58,616 nt of DNA from Anaeroplasmataceae bacterium (GTDB taxonomy: Bacteria; Bacillota_I; Bacilli_A; Acholeplasmatales; Anaeroplasmataceae). The stretch covers positions 1-58,616 of the forward strand of contig JAIEEQ010000031.1 in NCBI GenBank assembly GCA_029067355.1, read 5' to 3'. Positions 35,057-43,147 of the stretch are shown here, piece after piece; the stretch's first letter is position 1, and each line of letters begins with the position of its first letter. The position numbers and the translations under genes are program-made. Under the pieces are notes generated by a model. That model ran no database searches, was not told the DNA's origin, and saw nothing but the letters and a program-made list of their open reading frames with translations.

Positions 35057-36361
35057 GTGTCTTTAAAAAACAAGATCAAAAATACCAAGTTTTTTAACAA
35101 TGCCTTTGGATTTGAAAGCGGAATTGATATAACCAATGAAACACAGGTGCTTTATCGAAAAAACATTGTTATAAAGAATATCATATTTCTATCTAACGTA
35201 GTCTTTACATTGATTTTTACGGTATTGTCTTTAGGGGAAAGAAACAATATTATTCTTGCCTTCCTATTGGGTATTGTAACCTTTGTTCTAAACCTGTATT
35301 TAAAAAGGAGTATCAACAGGAATCCAAATGATTATACCTCACAGAACATAGCCAGCTATCTTTCGTGCTTTTATATGCTAGCGTTAGCCATAGTCATTTA
35401 TATTAAGCTTAAATTTGGTGAAATTAAATATTTAGAGGAATGTGGTTATATATTACTCTATTATTCCTTAGCAGTATGCTCCTTTTATCAAAATAAAAAG
35501 CTTTTGAAAACTGTATTTGCCTGGACTTTAATTATTGTAACTTTCTTGCATTTTGCTGTTACATATTCAATTTTGGGCTCTGATATTGCAAAGGACATCA
35601 GTAAGATATTTACAGAATTTTTTGTTAGTGAGCCCTTCAGAGATATACTTTTAAGAACATTACTACTGTGTATCTTTATGCTAGTTCTTTACTGCATTGT
35701 TGCTATGAGTGGATATATGCAGGAGGAACGCAAGAAAGAACTTATGAAAAGACGTGCAGTTCAGGAGGACTTTACAAACGTTGTAACTAAAATTTTTGAG
35801 GTAACCTTAGATAATTCCTCTAGAAGTGAAGAGGATAAGCAAAATATTTATGTGGTTTCGCAAATGTCTAAAAGACTTGCTGAGCTTTTAAGCTTAGATT
35901 CAGATGAGATTGATAGGATAGAAACTATGGCGAAAATTCACATTGAGCAGTCAGTAAATTTTTTGCCAAGTGAAACGATGAACGAAGATGAAAAATATGT
36001 CTTGCTTCGGGAGCAGACAAACTTAGGAAGTATAATCATCTCAAGATTACAGCTAGAGCGTAAATGTGAGGCAATGATTCGTTCAACCTTTGAGGGCTCA
36101 AATACAAACGAATTTATTGCAAGAATGAATTCTATTCAGCATGAAACTTCAGCTCAGATTATTCTGATTTGTGAGCTTTATGTTTCTATGCGAAGTGTTA
36201 AATCTTATAAAAAAGCATACAGCCATAAGGTAACTATGCAATATTTAAGTGAGCATTTTAATGTTTACTTTGATGGAATCGTCTTTGAGCGTTTTGAACG
36301 CTTCAAGGATGAATTTGAAAAAATATATGATGAAAGTGAAGGAGAAGAAAATGATTTTTAA
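35057..36361 (+). CDS. Membrane protein with degenerate HD-like cytoplasmic domain
   Basis: About 434 residues. Six or so hydrophobic segments in the first 220 residues, then a helical cytoplasmic part (about 225-434). The latter resembles the HD-GYP/HD phosphohydrolase layout (VVSQMSKRLAELLSLDSDEIDRIETMAKIH), but the usual HD pair reads IHIEQ and most metal ligands are missing, so catalysis is doubtful. GTG 35057 is chosen with GAGGAGG at 35042-35048. It sits between fmt and metK and overlaps the TSCPD gene. Function unknown. Confidence 0.6.
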   Translation: MSLKNKIKNTKFFNNAFGFESGIDITNETQVLYRKNIVIKNIIFLSNVVFTLIFTVLSLGERNNIILAFLLGIVTFVLNLYLKRSINRNPNDYTSQNIASYLSCFYMLALAIVIYIKLKFGEIKYLEECGYILLYYSLAVCSFYQNKKLLKTVFAWTLIIVTFLHFAVTYSILGSDIAKDISKIFTEFFVSEPFRDILLRTLLLCIFMLVLYCIVAMSGYMQEERKKELMKRRAVQEDFTNVVTKIFEVTLDNSSRSEEDKQNIYVVSQMSKRLAELLSLDSDEIDRIETMAKIHIEQSVNFLPSETMNEDEKYVLLREQTNLGSIIISRLQLERKCEAMIRSTFEGSNTNEFIARMNSIQHETSAQIILICELYVSMRSVKSYKKAYSHKVTMQYLSEHFNVYFDGIVFERFERFKDEFEKIYDESEGEENDF

Positions 36362-36602
36362 TTATGAAACAAAGGGCACCTGCTCTAAAAAAATAACCTT
36401 TGAATTGGATGAAGAGGGAAAACTTCATAATGTCAGCTTTTTAGGAGGCTGTAATGGTAATTTAAAGGCAATTGGAAAGCTTGTAGAGGGTAAATCAGCT
36501 CAGGAGGTTGTGCAGATTTTAGAGGGAAATACCTGTGGTCCAAGAGAAACCTCCTGTGCAGATCAATTAGCAAAGGCGATTTTGGAGGCAACTCATGCGT
36601 AG
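36351..36602 (+). CDS. TSCPD-domain protein
   Basis: 83 residues. Cys-containing TSCPD family ([44 protein letters not shown]), a small metal-binding domain also found at the C-terminus of some ribonucleotide reductases. ATG 36351 overlaps the preceding gene by 11 nt, and its end overlaps metK by 8 nt. Confidence 0.82.
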   Translation: MIFNYETKGTCSKKITFELDEEGKLHNVSFLGGCNGNLKAIGKLVEGKSAQEVVQILEGNTCGPRETSCADQLAKAILEATHA

Positions 36603-37752
36603 ATTATTTACATCTGAATCAGTTACAGAAGGACATCCAGATAAGATTGCAGACCAAATCTCTGATGCAATTCTAGATGATATATTATCTCATGACCCTA
36701 ATGCTAGAGTGGCATGTGAAACCATTTGTACCACAGGACTTGTTATGGTGTTTGGAGAGATAACTACAAATCATTATGTTGATTTACAGAAAATAGTAAG
36801 AAAAACAGTGGCTGACATTGGATATACTCGTGGGAAATATGGATTTGATGCAGATAATTTGGCTGTGCTTTCTGCGATTGATCCTCAATCTCCTGATATT
36901 GCGATGGGGGTTGATGAAACTGATGAACATGAGCAGGGAGCAGGAGATCAGGGGCTTATGTTTGGCTATGCCTGTGATGAAACGGAAGAATATATGCCTT
37001 TAGCTATCACTTTGGCTCATAAGCTGGCTAGAAGACTTACAGAAGTTAGAAAGACAAATATCCTGCCTTATTTAAGACCGGATGGAAAAACTCAGGTTAC
37101 AGTTGAGTATGATGAAGAAGGAAAGGTTAAAAGAATTGATACAATTTTGATTTCAACACAGCATTCCTCTGAGGTGGATATGAATCAGCTTGCTAGGGAT
37201 ATAAAAAGAGAGGTTGTTGATTTTATTGTTCCTTCCTCCTTGGTTGATGAGCATACAAAATATTTATTTAATCCAACGGGACGTTTTGTTGTTGGTGGAC
37301 CTGCTGGAGATTCTGGACTAACAGGAAGAAAAATCATTGTTGATACCTATGGTGGCTCGGCTCCTCATGGTGGTGGTGCTTTTTCTGGGAAGGACCCTTC
37401 TAAGGTTGATCGTAGTGCTTCCTATATGGCAAGATACATTGCTAAAAATGTTGTTGCTGCCAAGCTTGCAAAAAAATGTCAAATTCAAATATCCTATGCA
37501 ATTGGTATTGCTGAGCCAACCTCTGTTTTGGTAGATACCTTTGGAACTTCTAAGGTGAGTGAGGATAAGATTGCAGAAGCAATTCAAAAGGTTTTCCCAC
37601 TTACTCCAAAGAAAATTATTTCAGCTCTTGATTTAAAGCGTCCTATTTACCTGCAAACAGCGGCTTATGGACACTTTGGCAGAACGGATATTGATCTTCC
37701 TTGGGAAAAGTGCGATAAAATTGAGGATTTACAAAAGTTATTACTGAATTAG
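36595..37752 (+). CDS. metK: S-adenosylmethionine synthetase
   Basis: 385 residues. [21 protein letters not shown], the [12 protein letters not shown] hexapeptide, [29 protein letters not shown] and [12 protein letters not shown] are all intact. It makes SAM from methionine and ATP. As the terminal gene of the cluster behind a SAM riboswitch, it closes a feedback loop. Confidence 0.96.
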   Translation: MRRLFTSESVTEGHPDKIADQISDAILDDILSHDPNARVACETICTTGLVMVFGEITTNHYVDLQKIVRKTVADIGYTRGKYGFDADNLAVLSAIDPQSPDIAMGVDETDEHEQGAGDQGLMFGYACDETEEYMPLAITLAHKLARRLTEVRKTNILPYLRPDGKTQVTVEYDEEGKVKRIDTILISTQHSSEVDMNQLARDIKREVVDFIVPSSLVDEHTKYLFNPTGRFVVGGPAGDSGLTGRKIIVDTYGGSAPHGGGAFSGKDPSKVDRSASYMARYIAKNVVAAKLAKKCQIQISYAIGIAEPTSVLVDTFGTSKVSEDKIAEAIQKVFPLTPKKIISALDLKRPIYLQTAAYGHFGRTDIDLPWEKCDKIEDLQKLLLN

Positions 37753-37754
37753 TG

Positions 37755-37783
37755 TTGTTTTTTGCTGTTTTTCAGTATATAAT
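37755..37783 (+). promoter_or_regulatory. Promoter for lemA
   Basis: TTGTTT (37755-37760), 17 bp, TATAAT (37778-37783). Confidence 0.65.
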
Positions 37784-37821
37784 TTATATTAAGAAATGAT
37801 TTTGTATTTGGAGGACTTAAA

Positions 37822-38391
37822 ATGGATACAACACTTATTATCGTTCTTGTGGTTGTTGGAGTTATTTTATTGCTTGTATTAGGTGTAGTAGGATGGTTTA
37901 TCTCTACACGTAATAAATTTATTCGTATGGAGCAGGATGTTGAAAATTCGGAATCACGGATAGATGTTTATTTAACAAAGAGATTTGATTTGCTGACAAA
38001 AATGTATGATACAACAAAGGGATATATGAAGCATGAGAAGGAAACCCTAATGGCTGTTGTTCAAATGCGCAATCCAGGTGTGAATGCATCTTTAAAGGAA
38101 AAAGCAAATTTTAATGAGCAGCTAACTACCGCCTCTAGAAGATTAAATATGGTGGTTGAGCGCTACCCAGAACTAAAGGCAGATAAGATGTTTAACAATC
38201 TTCAGCAGGCTCAATCTGAGGTGGAAGAAAATCTTCAGGCTGCTCGGAGCAATTTCAACTCAAATGTTGCAAGCTTTAATAAAGCGATTCTGCAATTTCC
38301 AGCATCTATTGTTGCAGGAGCAAGATTTACTAAAAAAGAGTATTTTGAAGCAGAAGAATCTAAAAAGCAAGACGTTAAAATGGAATTTTAA
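37822..38391 (+). CDS. LemA family protein
   Basis: 189 residues. One N-terminal membrane helix (about 5-28) and a long helical domain with the LemA signature (VENSESRIDVYLTKRFDLLTKMYDTTKGYMKHE, AARSNFNSNVASFNKAILQFP). The C-terminus is probably cytoplasmic or surface-exposed; precise function unknown. GGAGG upstream; own promoter and terminator. Confidence 0.88.
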   Translation: MDTTLIIVLVVVGVILLLVLGVVGWFISTRNKFIRMEQDVENSESRIDVYLTKRFDLLTKMYDTTKGYMKHEKETLMAVVQMRNPGVNASLKEKANFNEQLTTASRRLNMVVERYPELKADKMFNNLQQAQSEVEENLQAARSNFNSNVASFNKAILQFPASIVAGARFTKKEYFEAEESKKQDVKMEF

Positions 38392-38402
38392 GAAGGATAT
38401 GG

Positions 38403-38430
38403 CTTTACTCTTTGTGAGTAAAGTTTTCTT
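38403..38430 (+). terminator. Terminator after lemA
   Basis: CTTTACTC (38403-38410) pairs with GAGTAAAG (38416-38423), followed by TTTTCTTTT. Confidence 0.75.
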
Positions 38431-38442
38431 TTGGAGGAAGAT

Positions 38443-39159
38443 ATGGACAAATATGAACAACTGAAAAAAATAATACAGGAAAGCAAAAATATGGTTGTTT
38501 TCACTGGGGCGGGAATATCTGTTCCTTCAGGTATTCCTGACTTTCGTTCATCAAGGGGAATTTATAGTGAGAAGTATGGAAATTATTCACCAGAAGAAAT
38601 TATCTCTCATAGTTTTTTTATGAATCATCCTGATTTATTTTATGAATTTTATGGTAGGAAAATGGTTTATCCTGAGGCAAAACCTAATTTAGCCCATTTA
38701 TTTTTTGCAAAGCTTCCAAATGTTTCTGCGGTAGTAACGCAAAATATTGATGGACTTCATCAACGGGCTGGCAGTAAAAAGGTATTTGAGCTTCACGGGA
38801 GTGTTTTACGGAATTATTGTATGAAATGCCATAAATTTTATGATTTAAAGGAAATTGAATTGCTGAAGCCTACCTATTGTTCTTGTGGAGGAATGATAAA
38901 GCCAGATGTTGTTTTGTATGAGGAGCCCTTAGATTCAAGGGTTGTATATCCTGCGATAGATGCTATTAAAGAAGCGGATACCTTAATTGTTATTGGTACC
39001 TCTTTAGTTGTTTACCCAGCTGCATCTTATTTGAAATTTTTTCAAGGAAAGCATTTAGTCTTAATAAATAAGTCTTCTACATCCTATGATGCTGATGCAG
39101 AGCTCGTTTTTAATGAGGATGTAATTGAAGTCATAAAAAGAATAGAAAAAAGCATTTGA
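38443..39159 (+). CDS. NAD-dependent protein deacylase (sirtuin)
   Basis: About 238 residues. GAGISVPSGIPDFRS, TQNIDGLHQRAG, the catalytic His of ELHGS, four zinc Cys (CMKCHKF..., CSCGG), and GTSLVVYPAA. The length and motifs fit the bacterial CobB/SrtN group. It removes acyl groups from lysines with NAD. ATG 38443 follows TGGAGG. Confidence 0.93.
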   Translation: MDKYEQLKKIIQESKNMVVFTGAGISVPSGIPDFRSSRGIYSEKYGNYSPEEIISHSFFMNHPDLFYEFYGRKMVYPEAKPNLAHLFFAKLPNVSAVVTQNIDGLHQRAGSKKVFELHGSVLRNYCMKCHKFYDLKEIELLKPTYCSCGGMIKPDVVLYEEPLDSRVVYPAIDAIKEADTLIVIGTSLVVYPAASYLKFFQGKHLVLINKSSTSYDADAELVFNEDVIEVIKRIEKSI

Positions 39160-39185
39160 GCTTTGTTTGCCCAAATGCTTTTTTT
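39146..39185. terminator. Bidirectional terminator between sirtuin and C39-like genes
   Basis: AAGCATTTG pairs with CAAATGCTT, with A6 on the left and T7 on the right, so it works on both strands. The sirtuin stop codon is in the hairpin. Confidence 0.88.
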
Positions 39186-40145
39186 CTAATTATAGTAAGC
39201 AAGCTTATAGAAAATTGGATAAGTATTCATTACATCACTTAGCTTTGTTTTAGAGGATGCAGGATCCTGAACAATAAAGCTACTTGCGGTAATAGAGTTA
39301 CCTTCTGTAAATCCAACAACGAGAACCCAGTGTTGGCCACCATAGGAATTCTTTAATCCAATCAAAACAGGCTGGTTATTTTTTAGCTTGTTATAGATTA
39401 CACTTAAATAATTACTAGTGGTAGAAGTAGTATAATTACTTGGCCAGTACAAAGAGCCATCAGCTGTATAGCGTGAACTATTTCTTATGGTTGCAGGAGT
39501 TTTAGTTGTTCCTGTTCGATAGCTTTCACTCATTGCCATACAGGTTGTTAAGCATCCAATTTGTTTGATGGTCTGTCCACTTGTACCTAGAGTTAAATTC
39601 GCCCAACGAGAGTCATATTGCTTATAGCTTGGAACCGTCAGATGAATGGAACTATAAGTATAGCTTCCATTTGTAAGATAATCATTAGAAACATATCCTA
39701 TTTTGTTTCCCTCAAATAATACCTTAGAAAAGGTCCCATGATTTGATAAGACAACTACGTAGTCATTATGACGTACCTTCTCTATGAGAGAATAGGAAGT
39801 AGATGGACCAGAACGTACATTTAAATTTACACCACCTGTGTTGACCTTTTTAGTAGAATCAGATACGATTCTTATATAATCCTTATGAACATATCCATAG
39901 GTGTTTTCTAAATATTCCACATAATAAAAGCTTCCATGCTGGGAAAGAACCGTTAAATAGGATTTATTCTTAACCTTCCCAATAATATTTGAAGCAGTGG
40001 TATTGCTTGCTCTTACATTTAAGTTGCTGCCACTTGTTTCCACAATACCTGCTTTGCTTGTGGCTGTTGCAGCTTCCGCCTCAGGAAATAAATTTAACCC
40101 AAATAGGCATCCTAGGGCAACAATGAAAATTAAAATTTTTTTCAT
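39186..40145 (-). CDS. Secreted SH3b-domain protein with C39-like cysteine peptidase domain
   Basis: 319 residues. Signal peptide (1-26, cleavage near AEAA), two bacterial SH3 domains (about 30-95 and 100-160; NLNVRAS, NLNVRSGPSTSY) and a C39-like peptidase domain (about 168-319): nucleophile C198 in QIGCLTTCMAM, H272 in GQHWVLVVGF and D294 in VQDPAS. Expected to act in the cell wall or outside the cell, the SH3 domains binding peptidoglycan. Single gene; GGAGG upstream of the start. Confidence 0.85.
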   Translation of the reverse strand: MKKILIFIVALGCLFGLNLFPEAEAATATSKAGIVETSGSNLNVRASNTTASNIIGKVKNKSYLTVLSQHGSFYYVEYLENTYGYVHKDYIRIVSDSTKKVNTGGVNLNVRSGPSTSYSLIEKVRHNDYVVVLSNHGTFSKVLFEGNKIGYVSNDYLTNGSYTYSSIHLTVPSYKQYDSRWANLTLGTSGQTIKQIGCLTTCMAMSESYRTGTTKTPATIRNSSRYTADGSLYWPSNYTTSTTSNYLSVIYNKLKNNQPVLIGLKNSYGGQHWVLVVGFTEGNSITASSFIVQDPASSKTKLSDVMNTYPIFYKLAYYN

Positions 40146-40170
40146 TTCTTCAACCTCCTGTCTTCATTAT

Positions 40171-40206
40171 AAAAAAAATACCAACCCCTTGGGCTGGTAA
40201 TTTTTA
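40171..40206 (-). terminator. Terminator after the esterase gene (minus strand)
   Basis: ACCAACCCC (40180-40188) opposite GGGCTGGT (40191-40198); on the minus strand it is followed by a run of T residues (A run at 40171-40178). Confidence 0.75.
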
Positions 40207-40213
40207 GCAATGA

Positions 40214-40873
40214 CTAAAGAACAAGATAATTTAATGCATCAAATATTTTATCTTTCCAAGCCTGCTCATTATGCTCATCATTGTCATCAATAACAAGCTT
40301 AGCGTTGCTAAATTGATTTGCAAGAGCAGTTGCTGTTTCTAAGCATTTTTTATTCATTTCCTGATTTCCAGTATAAATGTATATTAAATTATTATTTTCA
40401 ATGGAAAGAGAGGAAATTGTTTCTAAAGGAAGAAGTGGAGAAATCAAGATCATTCCTTTAAATAGTTCATTTTGATTTAAGGTAATTGCTGTTAAGCAGG
40501 CTTTAGAACAGGCAAAAGAATAAATATAGGAATTCATACGATATCGAGATGCCAAATAAGGATGAATGGAAGAAATAATAAAATCTGCTAGTTGAGTATT
40601 GCCGTATTCCTGTTCTCTACGTTCTGGATTACTTGCCGCTGCTATACCTATAAAAATAGCATCCTTACCTTCTTTAGACAAAGCTTCAATGCAGGCTTCT
40701 AATTCTAACGCGTGGCCACGATAGGAATCCTCATCTTTATATAGATTTTGACCATCTAAAAAATAAATTACAGGATAAAATCTTGATGTGTTATTGTAAT
40801 CCCTTGGAAGAGCAATTGATATTCGTATAGACCGATTCAAAGGGAAGCAATTTATTTTAAATCCTTCTAGCAT
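40214..40873 (-). CDS. Esterase D-like alpha/beta hydrolase
   Basis: 219 residues of the esterase (enterochelin esterase/EstD-like) group: RISIALPRDYNN, VIYFLDGQNLY, HALELEACIEAL. The nucleophile elbow reads SFACSKA, in place of GxSxG, with the Ser kept and Ala at the flanking small positions. A late Asp/His-rich segment (DDNDEHNEQAW) could supply the other triad residues. Substrate unknown. Confidence 0.75.
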   Translation of the reverse strand: MLEGFKINCFPLNRSIRISIALPRDYNNTSRFYPVIYFLDGQNLYKDEDSYRGHALELEACIEALSKEGKDAIFIGIAAASNPERREQEYGNTQLADFIISSIHPYLASRYRMNSYIYSFACSKACLTAITLNQNELFKGMILISPLLPLETISSLSIENNNLIYIYTGNQEMNKKCLETATALANQFSNAKLVIDDNDEHNEQAWKDKIFDALNYLVL

Positions 40874-40932
40874 TTTACATCACCTACTACAATTATACTT
40901 TATTTTTTGTCTTTTTAAAGAAAATAAAAATA

Positions 40933-40976
40933 TTTGGCAAACAAGTATTGACAGTGCCAAATTATAAGTATATAAT
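40933..40976 (+). promoter_or_regulatory. htpG promoter with inverted repeat
   Basis: TTGACA (40948-40953), 17 bp, TATAAT (40971-40976) is a near-consensus promoter. TTTGGCA (40933-40939) and TGCCAAA (40955-40961) form a perfect inverted repeat with a 15-nt centre covering the -35, a natural place for a repressor. It is not a CIRCE sequence. Confidence 0.75.
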
Positions 40977-41007
40977 AGGTAATGTAATTTGAAATGGAGG
41001 AAAATAT

Positions 41008-42903
41008 ATGAAAGAAAAAATGGAATTTAAAACAGAAACAAAGCGTTTATTAGATATGATGATTAATTCTATCTACACTCATAAAGAAATATTCTTAAGA
41101 GAACTTATTTCAAATGCTAGTGATGCGATTGATAAGAGACATTATGTATCTTTAACTGATTCAAGCAAGGCAGCAGATTCCTATGAAATTATAGTTGAGG
41201 CAAACAAGGAAGAACGTACGCTTACCATAACAGATAATGGTATTGGTATGACAAAGGCAGATCTAGTTGATCATTTGGGGACAATTGCTAAGAGTGGAAG
41301 TAAGGAATTTTTAGAAAAAATAGAAAAAGAAAAGACGCCAGATGTCGATATTATTGGACAATTTGGAGTTGGTTTTTATTCAGCGTTTATGGTTGCTAAG
41401 GAGATTACGGTTTATACAAAATCCGTAGTAGATGGTACAGCTCATGTGTTTACTTCTTTAGGACTAGATTCCTATGATATTGACGAGTGCGATAAGAAGG
41501 AATATGGAACACAGATTGTGATTTCTTTAAGAGAGAATACAGAGGATATCAATTATGATGATTTTCTAGAGGAATATCAGATTAAAGAGCTGATTAAAAA
41601 ATATTCAGATTATGTTCGATATCCAATAAAGACATGGGTTACTAAATATGATGAGAAAAAAGAAGAGGAAAAGGATGAAGAAGAGCATACCCATCTTGAA
41701 CTAGAAACTATTAATTCTATGCTTCCTATTTGGAAGAAGAATAAAAGTGAAGTTACAGATGAGGAATTAAATGCCTTTTATAAATCAAAGTTTATGGATT
41801 ATCAGGATCCAATTACTACAATTCATGTTAATGTTGAAGGTATGTTGACGTATAATGCATTGCTTTTCATTCCAAAGAAACCAATTTATGACTTTAATGA
41901 TAGAAATGAAAGAGGATTACAATTATATACAAAGGGTGTATTCATTTTAGATAAATGCAAGGATTTAATTCCAGAATATTTAAGATTTGTAAAAGGACTA
42001 GTAGATTCTGCTGATTTACCTTTGAACATTTCTCGTGAAATGCTTCAGGAGGATCGTTCTATTAAAAAGATAGCCACAAATGTTGAGAAGAAGATTTTAT
42101 CTGAGCTTGGCCGTATGCTTAAAAATGATCGTGAAAAATATGAGGAATTCTTCAATGATTATGGAGTAAATTTAAAATATGGACTTTATGAGGATTATGG
42201 TGCTAAAAAGGATTCCTTAAAGGATTTAATTATTCTTACGAGCTTGAATCAGGAAAAGAGAATTTCATTTGCTGAATATAAGGAAGCAATGGTAGAAGGG
42301 CAGAAGGATATCTACTATGCTGTTGGCAAGGATAAGGATGCTGTATTAAAGCTTCCACAAATGGATTTAATTAAGAATAAGGGATATGATGTTCTTATTT
42401 TAACAGATGATGTAGATGAATTTATGCTTCAAATTTTATCTGAATATGATGGGGTAAAGTTCAAATCCATTAATCAAGGAGATTTAGATTTGATTGATGA
42501 GGATTCAGCAAAGAAAATTGATGAGCTTAAGGAAGAAAAGAAAGATATATTAGAGGATTTAAAGAAGGCTCTTCCAGAATGTAAGGACGTTGTTTTTTCT
42601 AAGCGTCTTGTAGAAGCACCATGCTGTTTAACTGCTTCAGAAGGGTTATCCTTTGAAATGGAGCGTGTTCTACAAGCTCAGCATCAAGGACGTGGAATGA
42701 AGGCCGAGCGTATTTTAGAGATTAATCCAAACCATGAGGTATTTCAAGCAATTGAGGCGGCGTATACTAAGGATAAAGCTAGCCTAGATAAATATGCAAA
42801 GCTTTTATATACACAGGCATTGTTGATGGAAGGAATTCTTCCTTCTGATCCTAAGGAATTTTCAAACAGCTTATGTGAGCTAATGATTCAATCTGTTAAA
42901 TAG
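41008..42903 (+). CDS. htpG: Chaperone HtpG (Hsp90)
   Basis: 631 residues, full length. GHKL ATPase motifs: ELISNASDA, ITDNGIGMT, GQFGVGFYSAF; middle-domain NISREMLQED and a C-terminal dimerisation region. Cytosolic ATP-dependent chaperone. Monocistronic with a strong promoter and terminator, GGAGG 7 nt before the ATG. Confidence 0.96.
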   Translation: MKEKMEFKTETKRLLDMMINSIYTHKEIFLRELISNASDAIDKRHYVSLTDSSKAADSYEIIVEANKEERTLTITDNGIGMTKADLVDHLGTIAKSGSKEFLEKIEKEKTPDVDIIGQFGVGFYSAFMVAKEITVYTKSVVDGTAHVFTSLGLDSYDIDECDKKEYGTQIVISLRENTEDINYDDFLEEYQIKELIKKYSDYVRYPIKTWVTKYDEKKEEEKDEEEHTHLELETINSMLPIWKKNKSEVTDEELNAFYKSKFMDYQDPITTIHVNVEGMLTYNALLFIPKKPIYDFNDRNERGLQLYTKGVFILDKCKDLIPEYLRFVKGLVDSADLPLNISREMLQEDRSIKKIATNVEKKILSELGRMLKNDREKYEEFFNDYGVNLKYGLYEDYGAKKDSLKDLIILTSLNQEKRISFAEYKEAMVEGQKDIYYAVGKDKDAVLKLPQMDLIKNKGYDVLILTDDVDEFMLQILSEYDGVKFKSINQGDLDLIDEDSAKKIDELKEEKKDILEDLKKALPECKDVVFSKRLVEAPCCLTASEGLSFEMERVLQAQHQGRGMKAERILEINPNHEVFQAIEAAYTKDKASLDKYAKLLYTQALLMEGILPSDPKEFSNSLCELMIQSVK

Positions 42904-42908
42904 CATTA

Positions 42909-42940
42909 AAAAAAGAATTTCAACATTGAAATTCTTTTTC
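42909..42940. terminator. Bidirectional terminator between htpG and copA
   Basis: AAAGAATTTCAA pairs with TTGAAATTCTTT around a 2-nt loop, with A and T runs on both sides. Confidence 0.88.
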
Positions 42941-42946
42941 TTTTTT

Positions 42947-43147
42947 TTATTTCACTTCATAACCAGCGTCTGTAACAGCCTTAGAAAGAACTTCCTTTGT
43001 GATACCATCGCCAGTGATTGTAGCAGCTTTTTTTTCTAAGGAAACTTCAACCTTAGAAACTCCTGCCACGGAAGAAAGAGCTTGCTCCACTCGTCCCTGA
43101 CAATGCTTACACATCATTCCTTCAATCTGTAAAGTAATTGATTCCAT
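42947..43147 (-). CDS. Possible separately translated CopZ inside copA
   Basis: An in-frame ATG at 43147 is preceded by AGGAGG (43155-43160) with 7-nt spacing and would give a 66-residue protein that is a complete HMA copper chaperone (GMMCKHC, DAGYEVK end), the normal size of CopZ. It would be produced from the same message and frame as the C-terminus of CopA. Internal initiation is inferred from the sequence only. Confidence 0.55.
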   Translation of the reverse strand: MESITLQIEGMMCKHCQGRVEQALSSVAGVSKVEVSLEKKAATITGDGITKEVLSKAVTDAGYEVK

